From Pseudomonadota bacterium (GTDB taxonomy: Bacteria; Pseudomonadota; Gammaproteobacteria; Steroidobacterales; Steroidobacteraceae), in assembly GCA_003242275.1 (NCBI GenBank), contig QGUX01000058.1:1-15001 (forward strand): a DNA stretch of 15,001 nucleotides, written 5' to 3'. Within the stretch, counting starts at the first letter, position 1; each line of letters starts with the position of its first letter. Of this stretch, positions 1-7,108 are shown piece by piece. The notes under the pieces are model-generated. The model was not told the DNA's origin. It made no database searches and saw nothing but the letters and a program-made list of their open reading frames with translations. Made by a program: the position numbers and the translations under genes.

Positions 1-327
1 CCCGGGGGGGCCCGGGGCCCCCACCTGGTGGGAGCCCCCGCCTGGGAGGTGGCCTTTGGCCGGGGGCTGGGACTGGCCGAGCCCCGCTGGGCGCATGTCC
101 CGGTACTCACCGAGCCCGGCGGCGCCAAGCTGGCCAAGTCGCGCCGCTCCCTGCCGCTGGAGGGTCTGGACGCCCCCGCCACCCTGGCCGGAATCCTCCA
201 GTTCCTCGGCATTGCGGTACCTCCGGAATTGAAAGCTGCCCCGGTCAGTGACATGCTGCACTGGTCCGTGCAACACTGGAGGCCTGAAAATATCCGCGGC
301 GTGCGTGCAATTGCGCTGGCGGATTGA
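1..327 (+). CDS. gluQ: Glutamyl-Q tRNA(Asp) synthetase, 3' part only
   Basis: This is the C-terminal part of a class I aminoacyl-tRNA synthetase paralogue that attaches glutamate to the queuosine base at the wobble position of tRNA-Asp in the cytoplasm. The frame is open from base 1, so the gene begins outside the window; the GTG at 28 is not a credible start. What is seen: a GLAEPRWAHVPVL segment, then the KMSKS-like loop GGAKLAKS, then a short helical tail with LGIAVPPEL and a W-rich end (LHWSVQHWRPENIRG). This matches the end of GluQRS, which lacks the anticodon-binding domain of GluRS, so the protein ends soon after the KLAKS loop, as here. The first ~22 codons should carry the conserved RG-DLL-S-PRQ block of the family but show only the leading RG, in a very G/C-rich run; see findings. 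A full GluRS is unlikely because the stop comes too early. Confidence 0.8.
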   Translation, partial: PGGARGPHLVGAPAWEVAFGRGLGLAEPRWAHVPVLTEPGGAKLAKSRRSLPLEGLDAPATLAGILQFLGIAVPPELKAAPVSDMLHWSVQHWRPENIRGVRAIALAD

Positions 328-374
328 ACATATTGTGGAGAGGACCTGTGCGCCGTCCAACGCAGGGCGGCGAT

Positions 375-382
375 GAGGGGAG
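375..382 (+). promoter_or_regulatory. Ribosome binding site that fixes the phaR start
   Basis: A purine-rich GAGGGGAG lies 4 bases before the ATG at 387. It supports starting phaR at MSEPRVVKKYPN rather than at the TTG at 324, which overlaps the gluQ stop and would add a 21-residue leader with no resemblance to the family. I saw no convincing promoter in 328-386, so co-transcription with gluQ is possible. Confidence 0.6.
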
Positions 383-386
383 CGGG

Positions 387-719
387 ATGAGCGAGCCCAG
401 GGTCGTCAAGAAGTATCCCAACCGGCGTCTGTACGACACCGTCGAGAGCCGTTACATCACGCTGGCCGACATCCGCCGGCTGGTGGTCGACCGGGTGGAT
501 TTTGTCGTCATCGACAAGAAGACGCAGGCGGACATCACCCGCAGCATCCTGCTGCAGGTGATCGCCGAGCAGGAGCATGGCAGCCAGCCCATGATGAGCC
601 GCGAGTTTCTCTCGCAGGTGATCCGCAGCTACGGAACACCGGTGCAGAGCGGCCTGGCTGGATACCTCGAGCAGTCGGTGCGGCAGTTCCCTCCGGGTGA
701 CGGCGCGGTGGCGCGCTAG
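387..719 (+). CDS. phaR: PhaR-like polyhydroxyalkanoate synthesis repressor, short form
   Basis: Predicted 110-residue DNA-binding regulator. In the known family, PhaR represses phasin and its own gene, and is released when it binds polyhydroxyalkanoate granules. The signature KKYPNRRLYDT (residues 8-18), followed by S-YITLADIRRLV, is the hallmark of the PHB/PHA accumulation regulator DNA-binding domain and runs to about residue 63. A single copy of the downstream accumulation-regulator module follows (residues 70-101, SREFLSQVIRSYG then GYLEQSVRQF). Well-studied PhaR proteins are longer (roughly 180 residues in Ralstonia), so the tail is short here. The gene follows gluQ by 59 bases on the same strand and converges on tamB, its TAG stop overlapping the tamB stop in one CTAG. 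No PHA synthase or phasin gene is in view, so its role in PHA control is inferred from the family alone. Confidence 0.85.
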   Translation: MSEPRVVKKYPNRRLYDTVESRYITLADIRRLVVDRVDFVVIDKKTQADITRSILLQVIAEQEHGSQPMMSREFLSQVIRSYGTPVQSGLAGYLEQSVRQFPPGDGAVAR

Positions 720-3700
720 TCGAAGTCGAAGGTGTAGATCAGGTCCACGGCGTTCGCCTCGCCGGAGGCGCCGCGTATCGTGAAGCGGCGCGTGATGTCG
801 TAGAAGATGTACAGCGTGCTGGCCGCGCCCGACAGGCCCGCCTCGTAGGTGAGGTAGAGCTGGTCGCTGATGCGCTTGCCCACCGACACGCTGGATTCTC
901 CCAGCCCGAGTTCGTCCACGCCGAGGTCGTCGGCGAGGCTCCCCACCGCCCTGCCGGCCAGCAGGCCCAGCGCCGCGCGCTGCACCGAGGAGCCCTCGCC
1001 GCCGATGGCGGTGGGACGCCCGAGCACCACCCACGAGAGTTTCTCCGCCTCGGGCAGCGGCGGATCGGAATACAGCTCCACCTGCGGCGCGCGCAGCGTA
1101 CCGGTGACGCGCACGCCGGCACGCACGTCGATTTCCGGCCGGATGGCCAGCAGGTTCAGCGACGGATTCTCCGGATCGCCGTTGAAGGCGACCTCGCCGG
1201 TCTCGACATTGAGCGACTGTCCCCAGGCGCGGTAGCGACCCTCGTCGGTACGCACCTCGCCGAACAGGCTGAAGGGACGGTCCCGGCGCGCCGAGCTTTG
1301 CAACGTGAGTTCGCCTTCCAGGCGCGTGGTGATGCCGTAGCCCTGCAATGCCAGGTCGCGGCCGAGGTCGAGGCGGATCTCCACGTCCATGGGCCGTGGC
1401 GATTCCAGCCGGCCCGTGCCATTGCCGGGCCCGGCCACCTCGACCAGGTCCAGCTCGTCGGCATTGCGCACCACGATCACATCGTCGCCCAGCGTGGGCG
1501 CGCCGGCGTCGGGAAGGAGGATCGTGGCGCGCACCACGTCGAGGTCGCCGCGCCCGGTACATGTGGCTTTCCGCCGCGCCCGCGACATTCCCCCGCTCCG
1601 GGGTGGGCTGGCGGTGTGGCGCCCCAGGCCCCGTAGTCGCTCGAGGCCGCCGTGGAAGTCCATGGGGATCCCGGTGCCGGGGCCGGGCCCGCCGATGCCG
1701 CTCCAGTCCACCACGCCGCGTGCCGTCATGCGGCCGCGCTCCCGGGGAGCCTGCGTGCGGTTGCCGCTCAGGCCCGGGATGTAGGCGCGGCTGCCGGTGC
1801 CGCCTTCGAACTCGAGCTGTTCCACCGAAAGGCGTTGTCCCTCGAGCCGGGCATGCAGCCGGCCGCCGTGCAGTTCAACGCCCTCGAGCACGGAACGCAG
1901 GTTCAGGCGGTTGCCGTCGACCGAACCGCGCAGCAGCGGCGTGCCCACGGTGCCCTCGATGGCAAGGTCGGCGGCCAGCTCGCCCTGCACGCGCCAGCCC
2001 GGGGGTGCGAACAGGGCCCACATGGCGAGGTCATCAACGCGCGCGTCCACGCGCCCGGAGAGCGCGGCCTCGCGCGGCAGCCGCCAGCCATCCGCGCTTC
2101 GTTCAAGGCGCGTGGCGGCATCGACGTGAATGATGCCGGCGCGGTCGCTGTCCCATTCGGCCGCCACGGTGAGCTCGTCCGCGGCGGAATCGATGCGCAC
2201 CTCGAAGGCGCGGATGCCGGCAACCACGCCGTCCGGTGGTGGCCCGCCCGCGGTAGCCGCCCGGCCGCCATTGCCCAGCAGCCAGAGCTCGCCCTGCTCG
2301 CGCCGCACGCGCGCGTGCACCTCGAGCGTTTCGGCCAGCGCGAGGTTCCACTCCGCGGCGAGCACGAGGTTGGTGCCGAGGCCCGCACCCTCGAGCTGGC
2401 CCGCCCCGGTGCGGTCGGGCAAGGCATCGAGCCAGCCCAGCTGGATGCCGTCGATGGTGCCGCGGCTGGCCAGCCGCATCGCGCCATCCGTGCTGCGCCG
2501 GAACTGCAGCGGTTCCCACGAGACCACCAGCGGCCGCCGCCCGGCATCCAGTTCCGGGGGCGGCGTCAGCGACAGCCGTCCGGCGGTGCCCTGGAGCTGG
2601 AGTTCGCTGCCGGTGGAAATGTTCACCTCCAGCCCGTCGTCCACCGCGAGCATCCACGGCCCGGGTTGCTGCGGCAGCGAGGCCTCCACCTGCATGCGCT
2701 CGAACAGCAGCTGCCAGCCCGGGATCGGTGCATCGGCGGCATCCCGCTGCATCTGCACGCTGACGTCGAGCGCGGCGGCGGAGTCACCGGCGCGCACCCG
2801 GCCGGCGGCCAGCAGTGACGCGGCGGCGAGATTGCCCTGCACGCGGGCCTCGAAGGCATCGGCATCGATGGCACCCACCGCCGAACCTTCGGGCAGCTCC
2901 AGGTGCAGCTGTTCGCTCGCCAGCCGCGCATCGATGGCGAGCTCCGGATGCCGGCGCGGATCCGACAGTCCTTCGCGCCATTGCTGCCATCCGCCCTGCC
3001 ACTGCGCCACCAGCGTGGCGCCGCCGCTGGCGTCCATGGCGGGAATGGATTCGCCGACCAGTGGAAGCCGGCGCAGCCACTCGAGCGTTTCCGGCGCCGA
3101 GGCCATGGTCAGGGACAGCGTGCCGCCGCCGCTCTGCCCGCGCATCGTGGCATCGGCCTGCAGCGCCAGGCCCGGCGCCTCGCCCGACAGGTGCGCCTCG
3201 ATGGATTCCAGCGCGGGCAGCGCCACGTCGATCCCGCGACCCTCGAGCCGCGCGCCCAGGGCATCGATGTCGATCTCGCGCACGCGCAGGCGCGTGGGCG
3301 ACCAGTCGCCGTTGAGGTGCACGGTGCGGATCTCCCACTCGCCGCCCGCCGGCGATCCGGCGTCGCTGCCGATGTCGGCCTGGAACGAGAGCGGTCCGTC
3401 GAGCGTGCCGGAAGCCCCCAGCGTGCCGGACAACCGCGCGGCCCCGTCGGAGGCCAGGTCCTCGTGGATGGCGGCCAGCGGCAGGCGGCGCAGCTCGCCG
3501 CGCAACTCCAGCGCGCGCGTGCCGGCGGCGTAGCTGCCCTCCACGCGCAGCAGACCATCGGCAATGGCCAGTTCCGCGGCGCGCGCCCGCCAGCGCTGAT
3601 CGCTGGCCTCGATGTGGCCGGTGAAGCGCGTCAGCGGCAGGCGGTCCTGGTCGAGGCGGCCGGCCAGTGCGTTGGTGATCCCGCCACCGGCCTGCCATCC

Positions 3701-5077
3701 CTGCCCCGACGCGGCTTCATCCAGGGGCGCCAGGTCGAAGGCGCCGGCCAGCCGGGTCTGCGGCAGCGTGGTGATCAGGGCATTCAGGTCGACCTGCTGC
3801 AGCTGCAGGCTCACGTGCGCGCCGGCCAGTCCGGCAAGGGGCAGCACGCCGGTGAGATCGACGCCGCCGGCCGGATCGCCTGCCAGTTCCACGTGCGAGG
3901 ACTGGATCCTCACCTCCTCTGGCGTGAGCTGTGCGCGGACTTCCACGGCCTGCACCGGCGCCAGGCCGGCATCCCATGCGCCGGGCGCGGCATTGCGCAG
4001 CGAGAGCGCCAGCTCCCACGACCGCGCGGGATGCTGCGCCGGCGTGACGAGCACCTCTGCGCCGACGTCGGTGCGCGGCGCGCTGGCGTGGAAGGCGGCG
4101 GCATTGAAGCGGCTCGCCCGCAGCTGCAGTGCCTGCAGCGGCTGCGAGCGCCAGGGATGCACGCTGCCGCGGGCAAAGAGCTGGGCCGCCTGCGGGGTCC
4201 CGGGTTCGCCCTGCTCCAGGGTGGTGCGCAGCGAGGCCAGCTCCTCGAGGAGGCGCGCCGGATCCGGCGCGGACGCCTGGACCAGCTCGCGTGCGTCCAG
4301 TTCCACGTCGATGCGCGCGTCCTCGCCGCCAGCCAGCGTGCCGCGGGCGCCGGCATGCGCCAGCATGGCGAGGGGCACCCCGGACACGGGATCGCGCAGC
4401 GAGGCGGCCAGGCGTGCCTCGAGCGCGAGGTTGCGGGCGCCAAGCCGCACCTCGGCCTGGGTCCTGCTCTGTCCATACGCCAGGCTCCCGAGCGTGAGCA
4501 CGTGGTTCACGTCGTCGTACACATATCGTGCGGAGAGATCCTCCAGTACCTGCGTGCTGGAAGCGCCCGATGCGTCCACGGTCTCGATCTCGATGCGGTC
4601 CACGCGCAGGTTCACGACGAGGCGTACCGGCAGCGTGAGCTGCTCCGGCATCACGAAGGGTACGGCGGGCGGAGGAGGCTCGCGGCGCGGCGCCAGGCGC
4701 AGATGCACGCGGCCGGCACGCAGCCTCCGCACGTCGAGCTCCTTGCGCAGCAGGTCCGCCAGCCGCCAGTCCAGCGCGACGTCGTCGATGCGCAACGAGA
4801 CGCCATCGCCGCGCCACTCCAGCCACCCGATGGCGCCGCCGCGTGCGATGGAACCTTCGGCGCCGCCGAAGTCGAGCTGCTGGCCCTCGGGCAGGAAGCG
4901 CTGCGCCAGCACCAGCGCATGCCGCAGCGAGGAGGAGCTGCCCAGCCACAGCGACGTCGACGCCGCCAGCAGCAGCGGCAACCCGACCACGATGCCGGCC
5001 ACCCACCAGGGCCAGCGCGCGCGGCCGCTGCGCGGCGGTGGCGCGGGCGCGGTGGATGCAGGGGTGGTTTCGCTCAC
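716..5077 (-). CDS. tamB: TamB, inner-membrane-anchored translocation/assembly module protein
   Basis: Very large (1453 residues) AsmA/TamB-type protein, longer than the ~1260-residue E. coli TamB. In the known system TamB is anchored in the inner membrane and spans the periplasm as a beta-taco groove that meets TamA; it is implicated in autotransporter/outer-membrane protein assembly and phospholipid transport. Seen here: a short Pro/Ala-rich cytoplasmic tail, one membrane helix at about residues 23-46 (WPWWVAGIVVGLPLLLAAS), over 1000 residues of repetitive beta-rich sequence, and the conserved C-terminal domain with GEVAFNGDPENPSL, a PPLPEAEKLSWVVLGRP block and the ending VDLIYTFDFD. The GTG start is chosen because AAGGA lies 6 bases upstream, overlapping the tamA stop. 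It sits 10 bases after tamA, a typical tamAB operon. Residues about 1140-1172 read as Arg/Gly/Ser-rich sequence unlike the rest; see the separate entry. Confidence 0.92.
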   Translation of the reverse strand: MSETTPASTAPAPPPRSGRARWPWWVAGIVVGLPLLLAASTSLWLGSSSSLRHALVLAQRFLPEGQQLDFGGAEGSIARGGAIGWLEWRGDGVSLRIDDVALDWRLADLLRKELDVRRLRAGRVHLRLAPRREPPPPAVPFVMPEQLTLPVRLVVNLRVDRIEIETVDASGASSTQVLEDLSARYVYDDVNHVLTLGSLAYGQSRTQAEVRLGARNLALEARLAASLRDPVSGVPLAMLAHAGARGTLAGGEDARIDVELDARELVQASAPDPARLLEELASLRTTLEQGEPGTPQAAQLFARGSVHPWRSQPLQALQLRASRFNAAAFHASAPRTDVGAEVLVTPAQHPARSWELALSLRNAAPGAWDAGLAPVQAVEVRAQLTPEEVRIQSSHVELAGDPAGGVDLTGVLPLAGLAGAHVSLQLQQVDLNALITTLPQTRLAGAFDLAPLDEAASGQGWQAGGGITNALAGRLDQDRLPLTRFTGHIEASDQRWRARAAELAIADGLLRVEGSYAAGTRALELRGELRRLPLAAIHEDLASDGAARLSGTLGASGTLDGPLSFQADIGSDAGSPAGGEWEIRTVHLNGDWSPTRLRVREIDIDALGARLEGRGIDVALPALESIEAHLSGEAPGLALQADATMRGQSGGGTLSLTMASAPETLEWLRRLPLVGESIPAMDASGGATLVAQWQGGWQQWREGLSDPRRHPELAIDARLASEQLHLELPEGSAVGAIDADAFEARVQGNLAAASLLAAGRVRAGDSAAALDVSVQMQRDAADAPIPGWQLLFERMQVEASLPQQPGPWMLAVDDGLEVNISTGSELQLQGTAGRLSLTPPPELDAGRRPLVVSWEPLQFRRSTDGAMRLASRGTIDGIQLGWLDALPDRTGAGQLEGAGLGTNLVLAAEWNLALAETLEVHARVRREQGELWLLGNGGRAATAGGPPPDGVVAGIRAFEVRIDSAADELTVAAEWDSDRAGIIHVDAATRLERSADGWRLPREAALSGRVDARVDDLAMWALFAPPGWRVQGELAADLAIEGTVGTPLLRGSVDGNRLNLRSVLEGVELHGGRLHARLEGQRLSVEQLEFEGGTGSRAYIPGLSGNRTQAPRERGRMTARGVVDWSGIGGPGPGTGIPMDFHGGLERLRGLGRHTASPPRSGGMSRARRKATCTGRGDLDVVRATILLPDAGAPTLGDDVIVVRNADELDLVEVAGPGNGTGRLESPRPMDVEIRLDLGRDLALQGYGITTRLEGELTLQSSARRDRPFSLFGEVRTDEGRYRAWGQSLNVETGEVAFNGDPENPSLNLLAIRPEIDVRAGVRVTGTLRAPQVELYSDPPLPEAEKLSWVVLGRPTAIGGEGSSVQRAALGLLAGRAVGSLADDLGVDELGLGESSVSVGKRISDQLYLTYEAGLSGAASTLYIFYDITRRFTIRGASGEANAVDLIYTFDFD
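1561..1640 (-). other. Suspected compensated frameshift or corrupted stretch inside tamB
   Basis: In the tamB frame this stretch reads RHTASPPRSGGMSRARRKAT, which has no beta-strand pattern and interrupts an otherwise typical TamB C-terminal region between FHGGLERLR and TGRGDLDVVRATILLP. In the next-but-one frame, part of the same DNA reads GNVAGAAESHMY, which fits the usual TamB pattern leading into a TGR-LDV motif much better. Two opposite indels (real or sequencing errors) would explain this. The DNA here is full of short G and C runs. The overall frame is restored, so the gene may still be intact; this is inference, not proof. Confidence 0.35.
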
Positions 5078-5083
5078 TTCATG

Positions 5084-5088
5084 TCCTT
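5084..5088 (-). promoter_or_regulatory. Ribosome binding site for tamB within the tamA stop
   Basis: AAGGA, 6 bases before the tamB GTG, overlaps the TGA stop of tamA (TGAAGGA). It decides the GTG at 5077 as the start. An ATG three bases further upstream is in another frame and meets a stop after two codons. The arrangement suggests translational coupling of tamA and tamB. Confidence 0.6.
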
Positions 5089-6956
5089 CAGAACTGGAAG
5101 CCCACGCGCAGGTGCAGCCGCCACTTGTGCGTGCGCAGGCCGTAGGCGGCGTCGAGCTGCAGCGGTCCCACCGGACTGGCCCAGCGCAGTCCGGTACCCA
5201 CGCCGGTGTTCAGGCGCGCCTCGTCCGGTTCGTCCGCGGCCGCGCCGGCATCGACGAACACGGCGTGCTCGAAGCTGCGCGCATCGCCGAACAGCGTGAC
5301 TGGCCGCTGCCACTCGATGCTGCCCCACGCCATGTAGCGCGCACCGTAGATGGTGCCGTCGTCCAGCTGGTTGCCGATGCTCTGGTAGGTGTAGCCGCGC
5401 ACGGTGTTGTCGCCTCCGGTGAGGAACAGCAGCCGCACCGGGATGTCCACGTCGTCCCGGGCGTGGATCGCCCCCAGCTCGGTGCGCAATGCGATGCGGT
5501 TGCGCTTGCCGGCCGCATTGCGGCCGCCGAAGGGAAACAGCTGCAGCCCGCGCAGCACCACGCGCAGGAAGGGATCGCGCCGCGGCGTCAGCGTGAAGCC
5601 CACGCCGGACTCCAGGCCATAGCCGTGGCCCCTGGCGGGATTGAGGTCGTCGTCGAAATATCGCCCGGTCCAGTTGTAGTTGCCGATGATGGAGGAGCTG
5701 GCCGGCGGCGCCGACTCGCCGCGGGCGTTGCTGGCGTCATAGCGCAGGAAGAAGCGCCGCTCGGTGCTGTCCACCAGGCGCATGCGGCCGCCGGTCAGCG
5801 AGATGCTGTTGGCCCGGTAATCGCCGTAGACGCCGCGTTCCAGTTCCAGGCCCGTGTACCACGCCCAGCCGCTGGATGCGGGCATGTCGGTCCACTGCGT
5901 GGTCAGCGACTGCGCGTTGGTGCCCAGGTCCACATGGTTCACCGCGCGCCAGCGCAGCGGCCACATGCGGTTGTGCGTATGGTCGATGGACAGCCGCTCC
6001 TTCGAGTCGGTGCTGTACCCCACGCCCAGGACCACCTTCTGTTCCCTGGCCTCCCTGAACTGCGCGATGACCGGCGCGTCGAGCGGGTCCTCGCCGCTGG
6101 TGTCCAGCATCAGGAAGGCCGACTCGAAGTAGCCGCTGGCCACCAGGCGCTGCTGGGCATCCAGCAGCTTCTTCTCGCTGTATTCCTCCCCGCTGGGGAT
6201 GCGCGCGATGTTGCGGATGCCGTCGGCGTCGTAGCGCTCCAGTCCCTGCATCACCAGGGCGCCGAAGCGATACAGCGGCCCGGAGTCATAGGTGACGAAC
6301 AGGCGCGCCTCGGCGGTGTCCGCGTTGACCACGGCGAAGCTGTCGGCGATGCGCGCGGTGGGGTAGCGCTCGCGCTGCAGGACACGCAGGCCGTCGCTGC
6401 GCGAGCCCTCCCAGGCTTCCTGGGTGAAGGCCTCGCCGGGCTTGAGCAGCCAGTCGCGCTGGATCACCTCGCGCTGCTCCTCCCCTTCCGCGTCGTCGGC
6501 GACCGCGCCGGTGAAGTCGATGGCCACGTGCTCCACCCGCGCCTTCGCGCCGGGGTCCACGTTCATCACGATGCGGCGGGGTTCGCCGGCCTTCGCGGGC
6601 TCCTGCATCGACAGGGCGATCACCGGGTCGAAGTATCCCTGGGCGGCCAGCAGGTCGCGGGCGTTGTCCTCGGCGGCGCCCAGCAGGCGCCGCAGCTCCG
6701 CCGGCTGCAGGTCGGGGAAGTCCGCGAAGCGCTGCAGTTCCAGGTGGCGTTCGAGGTGGCGCGCCATCTCGCGGTTGCGGCTGACCACGTCGAGGTGGAA
6801 CGTCACGCCGGCCGCCACCGGCTCGATGCGCTCGGGCGACTCCCCGTCGATCGACGGTTGCCCTTCACGGGATGCACAGCCCGCCAGCGCCGTGGCCAAC
6901 GCCAGAGCGATGCAGGACAGGGGCGGTCCCCGGAACTTCAGATGCTGTGCTGCCAC
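5088..6956 (-). CDS. tamA: TamA, Omp85-family outer-membrane protein, with a lipobox-like N terminus
   Basis: 622-residue BamA/TamA-family beta-barrel with N-terminal POTRA domains; with TamB it forms the translocation and assembly module. Seen: a putative signal peptide (K7, R9, hydrophobic residues 11-26) ending in LAGC at 24-27, a POTRA-like region of about 50-295, then the 16-strand barrel region. The Omp85 hallmark is present as GGDNTVRGY, with the VRGY loop tetrad at 519-522. The protein ends in an alternating hydrophobic strand with terminal Phe (LHLRVGFQF), the usual beta-signal. E. coli TamA is 577 residues. Start: GTG with GGAG 8 bases upstream. The tamB gene follows directly, which favours TamA over BamA; there is no neighbouring skp, lpxD or rseP. 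The LAGC would be a lipidation site if the N terminus is processed by signal peptidase II; this is predicted only. Confidence 0.88.
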   Translation of the reverse strand: MAAQHLKFRGPPLSCIALALATALAGCASREGQPSIDGESPERIEPVAAGVTFHLDVVSRNREMARHLERHLELQRFADFPDLQPAELRRLLGAAEDNARDLLAAQGYFDPVIALSMQEPAKAGEPRRIVMNVDPGAKARVEHVAIDFTGAVADDAEGEEQREVIQRDWLLKPGEAFTQEAWEGSRSDGLRVLQRERYPTARIADSFAVVNADTAEARLFVTYDSGPLYRFGALVMQGLERYDADGIRNIARIPSGEEYSEKKLLDAQQRLVASGYFESAFLMLDTSGEDPLDAPVIAQFREAREQKVVLGVGYSTDSKERLSIDHTHNRMWPLRWRAVNHVDLGTNAQSLTTQWTDMPASSGWAWYTGLELERGVYGDYRANSISLTGGRMRLVDSTERRFFLRYDASNARGESAPPASSSIIGNYNWTGRYFDDDLNPARGHGYGLESGVGFTLTPRRDPFLRVVLRGLQLFPFGGRNAAGKRNRIALRTELGAIHARDDVDIPVRLLFLTGGDNTVRGYTYQSIGNQLDDGTIYGARYMAWGSIEWQRPVTLFGDARSFEHAVFVDAGAAADEPDEARLNTGVGTGLRWASPVGPLQLDAAYGLRTHKWRLHLRVGFQF

Positions 6957-6964
6957 CCGTCCGA

Positions 6965-6968
6965 CTCC
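6965..6968 (-). promoter_or_regulatory. Ribosome binding site deciding the tamA GTG start
   Basis: GGAG lies 8 bases upstream of the GTG at 6956. No ATG in the correct frame gives a signal peptide, while this GTG does, with two basic residues before the hydrophobic core. Confidence 0.45.
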
Positions 6969-6988
6969 GGGCCGATACTGCGCGATTC

Positions 6989-7017
6989 AGGCTAAGAGGC
7001 CCGCCCGGCAGCGTCAA
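6989..7017 (-). promoter_or_regulatory. Candidate sigma70 promoter for tamAB
   Basis: TTGACG (7017-7012, five of six matches to the -35 consensus) and TAGCCT (6994-6989, three of six to the -10, including the key TA and final T) are separated by exactly 17 bases. A start near 6982 would give a leader of about 26 bases before the tamA GTG, carrying the GGAG site. It suggests tamAB can be transcribed independently of the nusA-pnp cluster. The -10 match is weak. Confidence 0.45.
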
Positions 7018-7026
7018 CGGAGCGCA

Positions 7027-7042
7027 CGCCCGGGACCGGGCG
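7027..7042 (-). other. Small GC-rich hairpin between pnp and tamA
   Basis: CGCCCGG and CCGGGCG form a self-complementary pair separated by two bases, so in practice about a 6-bp stem with a 4-base loop. It lies just upstream of the candidate tamA promoter and has no U-run after it. In DNA this GC-rich such a dyad may be chance. Confidence 0.25.
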
Positions 7043-7077
7043 GCATCGTCCTACATCTGCCCTGCGCGGGATGCCGG

Positions 7078-7100
7078 CGGGGCGCCGCTGCGGCGCCCCG
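7078..7100 (-). terminator. Strong hairpin just after pnp
   Basis: A perfect 10-bp inverted repeat (CGGGGCGCCG at 7078-7087 and its complement at 7091-7100) with a 3-base loop begins 8 bases after the pnp stop codon. It has no U-tract in the minus-strand transcript, so it is not a textbook intrinsic terminator. It may stop polymerase weakly, mark the 3' end after Rho-dependent termination, or protect the pnp mRNA end from exonucleases. Confidence 0.45.
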
Positions 7101-7108
7101 GGAGAGGA

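Noticed and set aside
28..327. Treating the GTG at 28 as the start of a small independent 99-residue protein
   Set aside because: The frame is open to base 1, and the sequence downstream is the C-terminal end of GluQRS, so it is a truncated gene and not a small one.
301..336. A possible promoter (TTGCGC with CATATT or TATTGT) before phaR
   Set aside because: The spacing is only 12 to 14 bases and the matches are poor.
324..386. A TTG start at 324 giving phaR a 21-residue N-terminal extension
   Set aside because: The extension has no family similarity, overlaps the gluQ stop, and lacks the strong ribosome binding site that precedes the ATG at 387.
703..716. Small GCGC dyad at the phaR-tamB junction as a bidirectional terminator
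   Set aside because: The stem is about 4 bp, there is no T-run on either side, and such dyads are expected by chance at this GC content.
3612..6995. An open frame of over 1100 codons on the plus strand, antisense to tamA and tamB
   Set aside because: Its translation is dominated by Ser, Arg, Ala and Pro with no domain-like pattern. It is the mirror of GC-rich third codon positions in the real minus-strand genes, which encode recognisable TamA and TamB.
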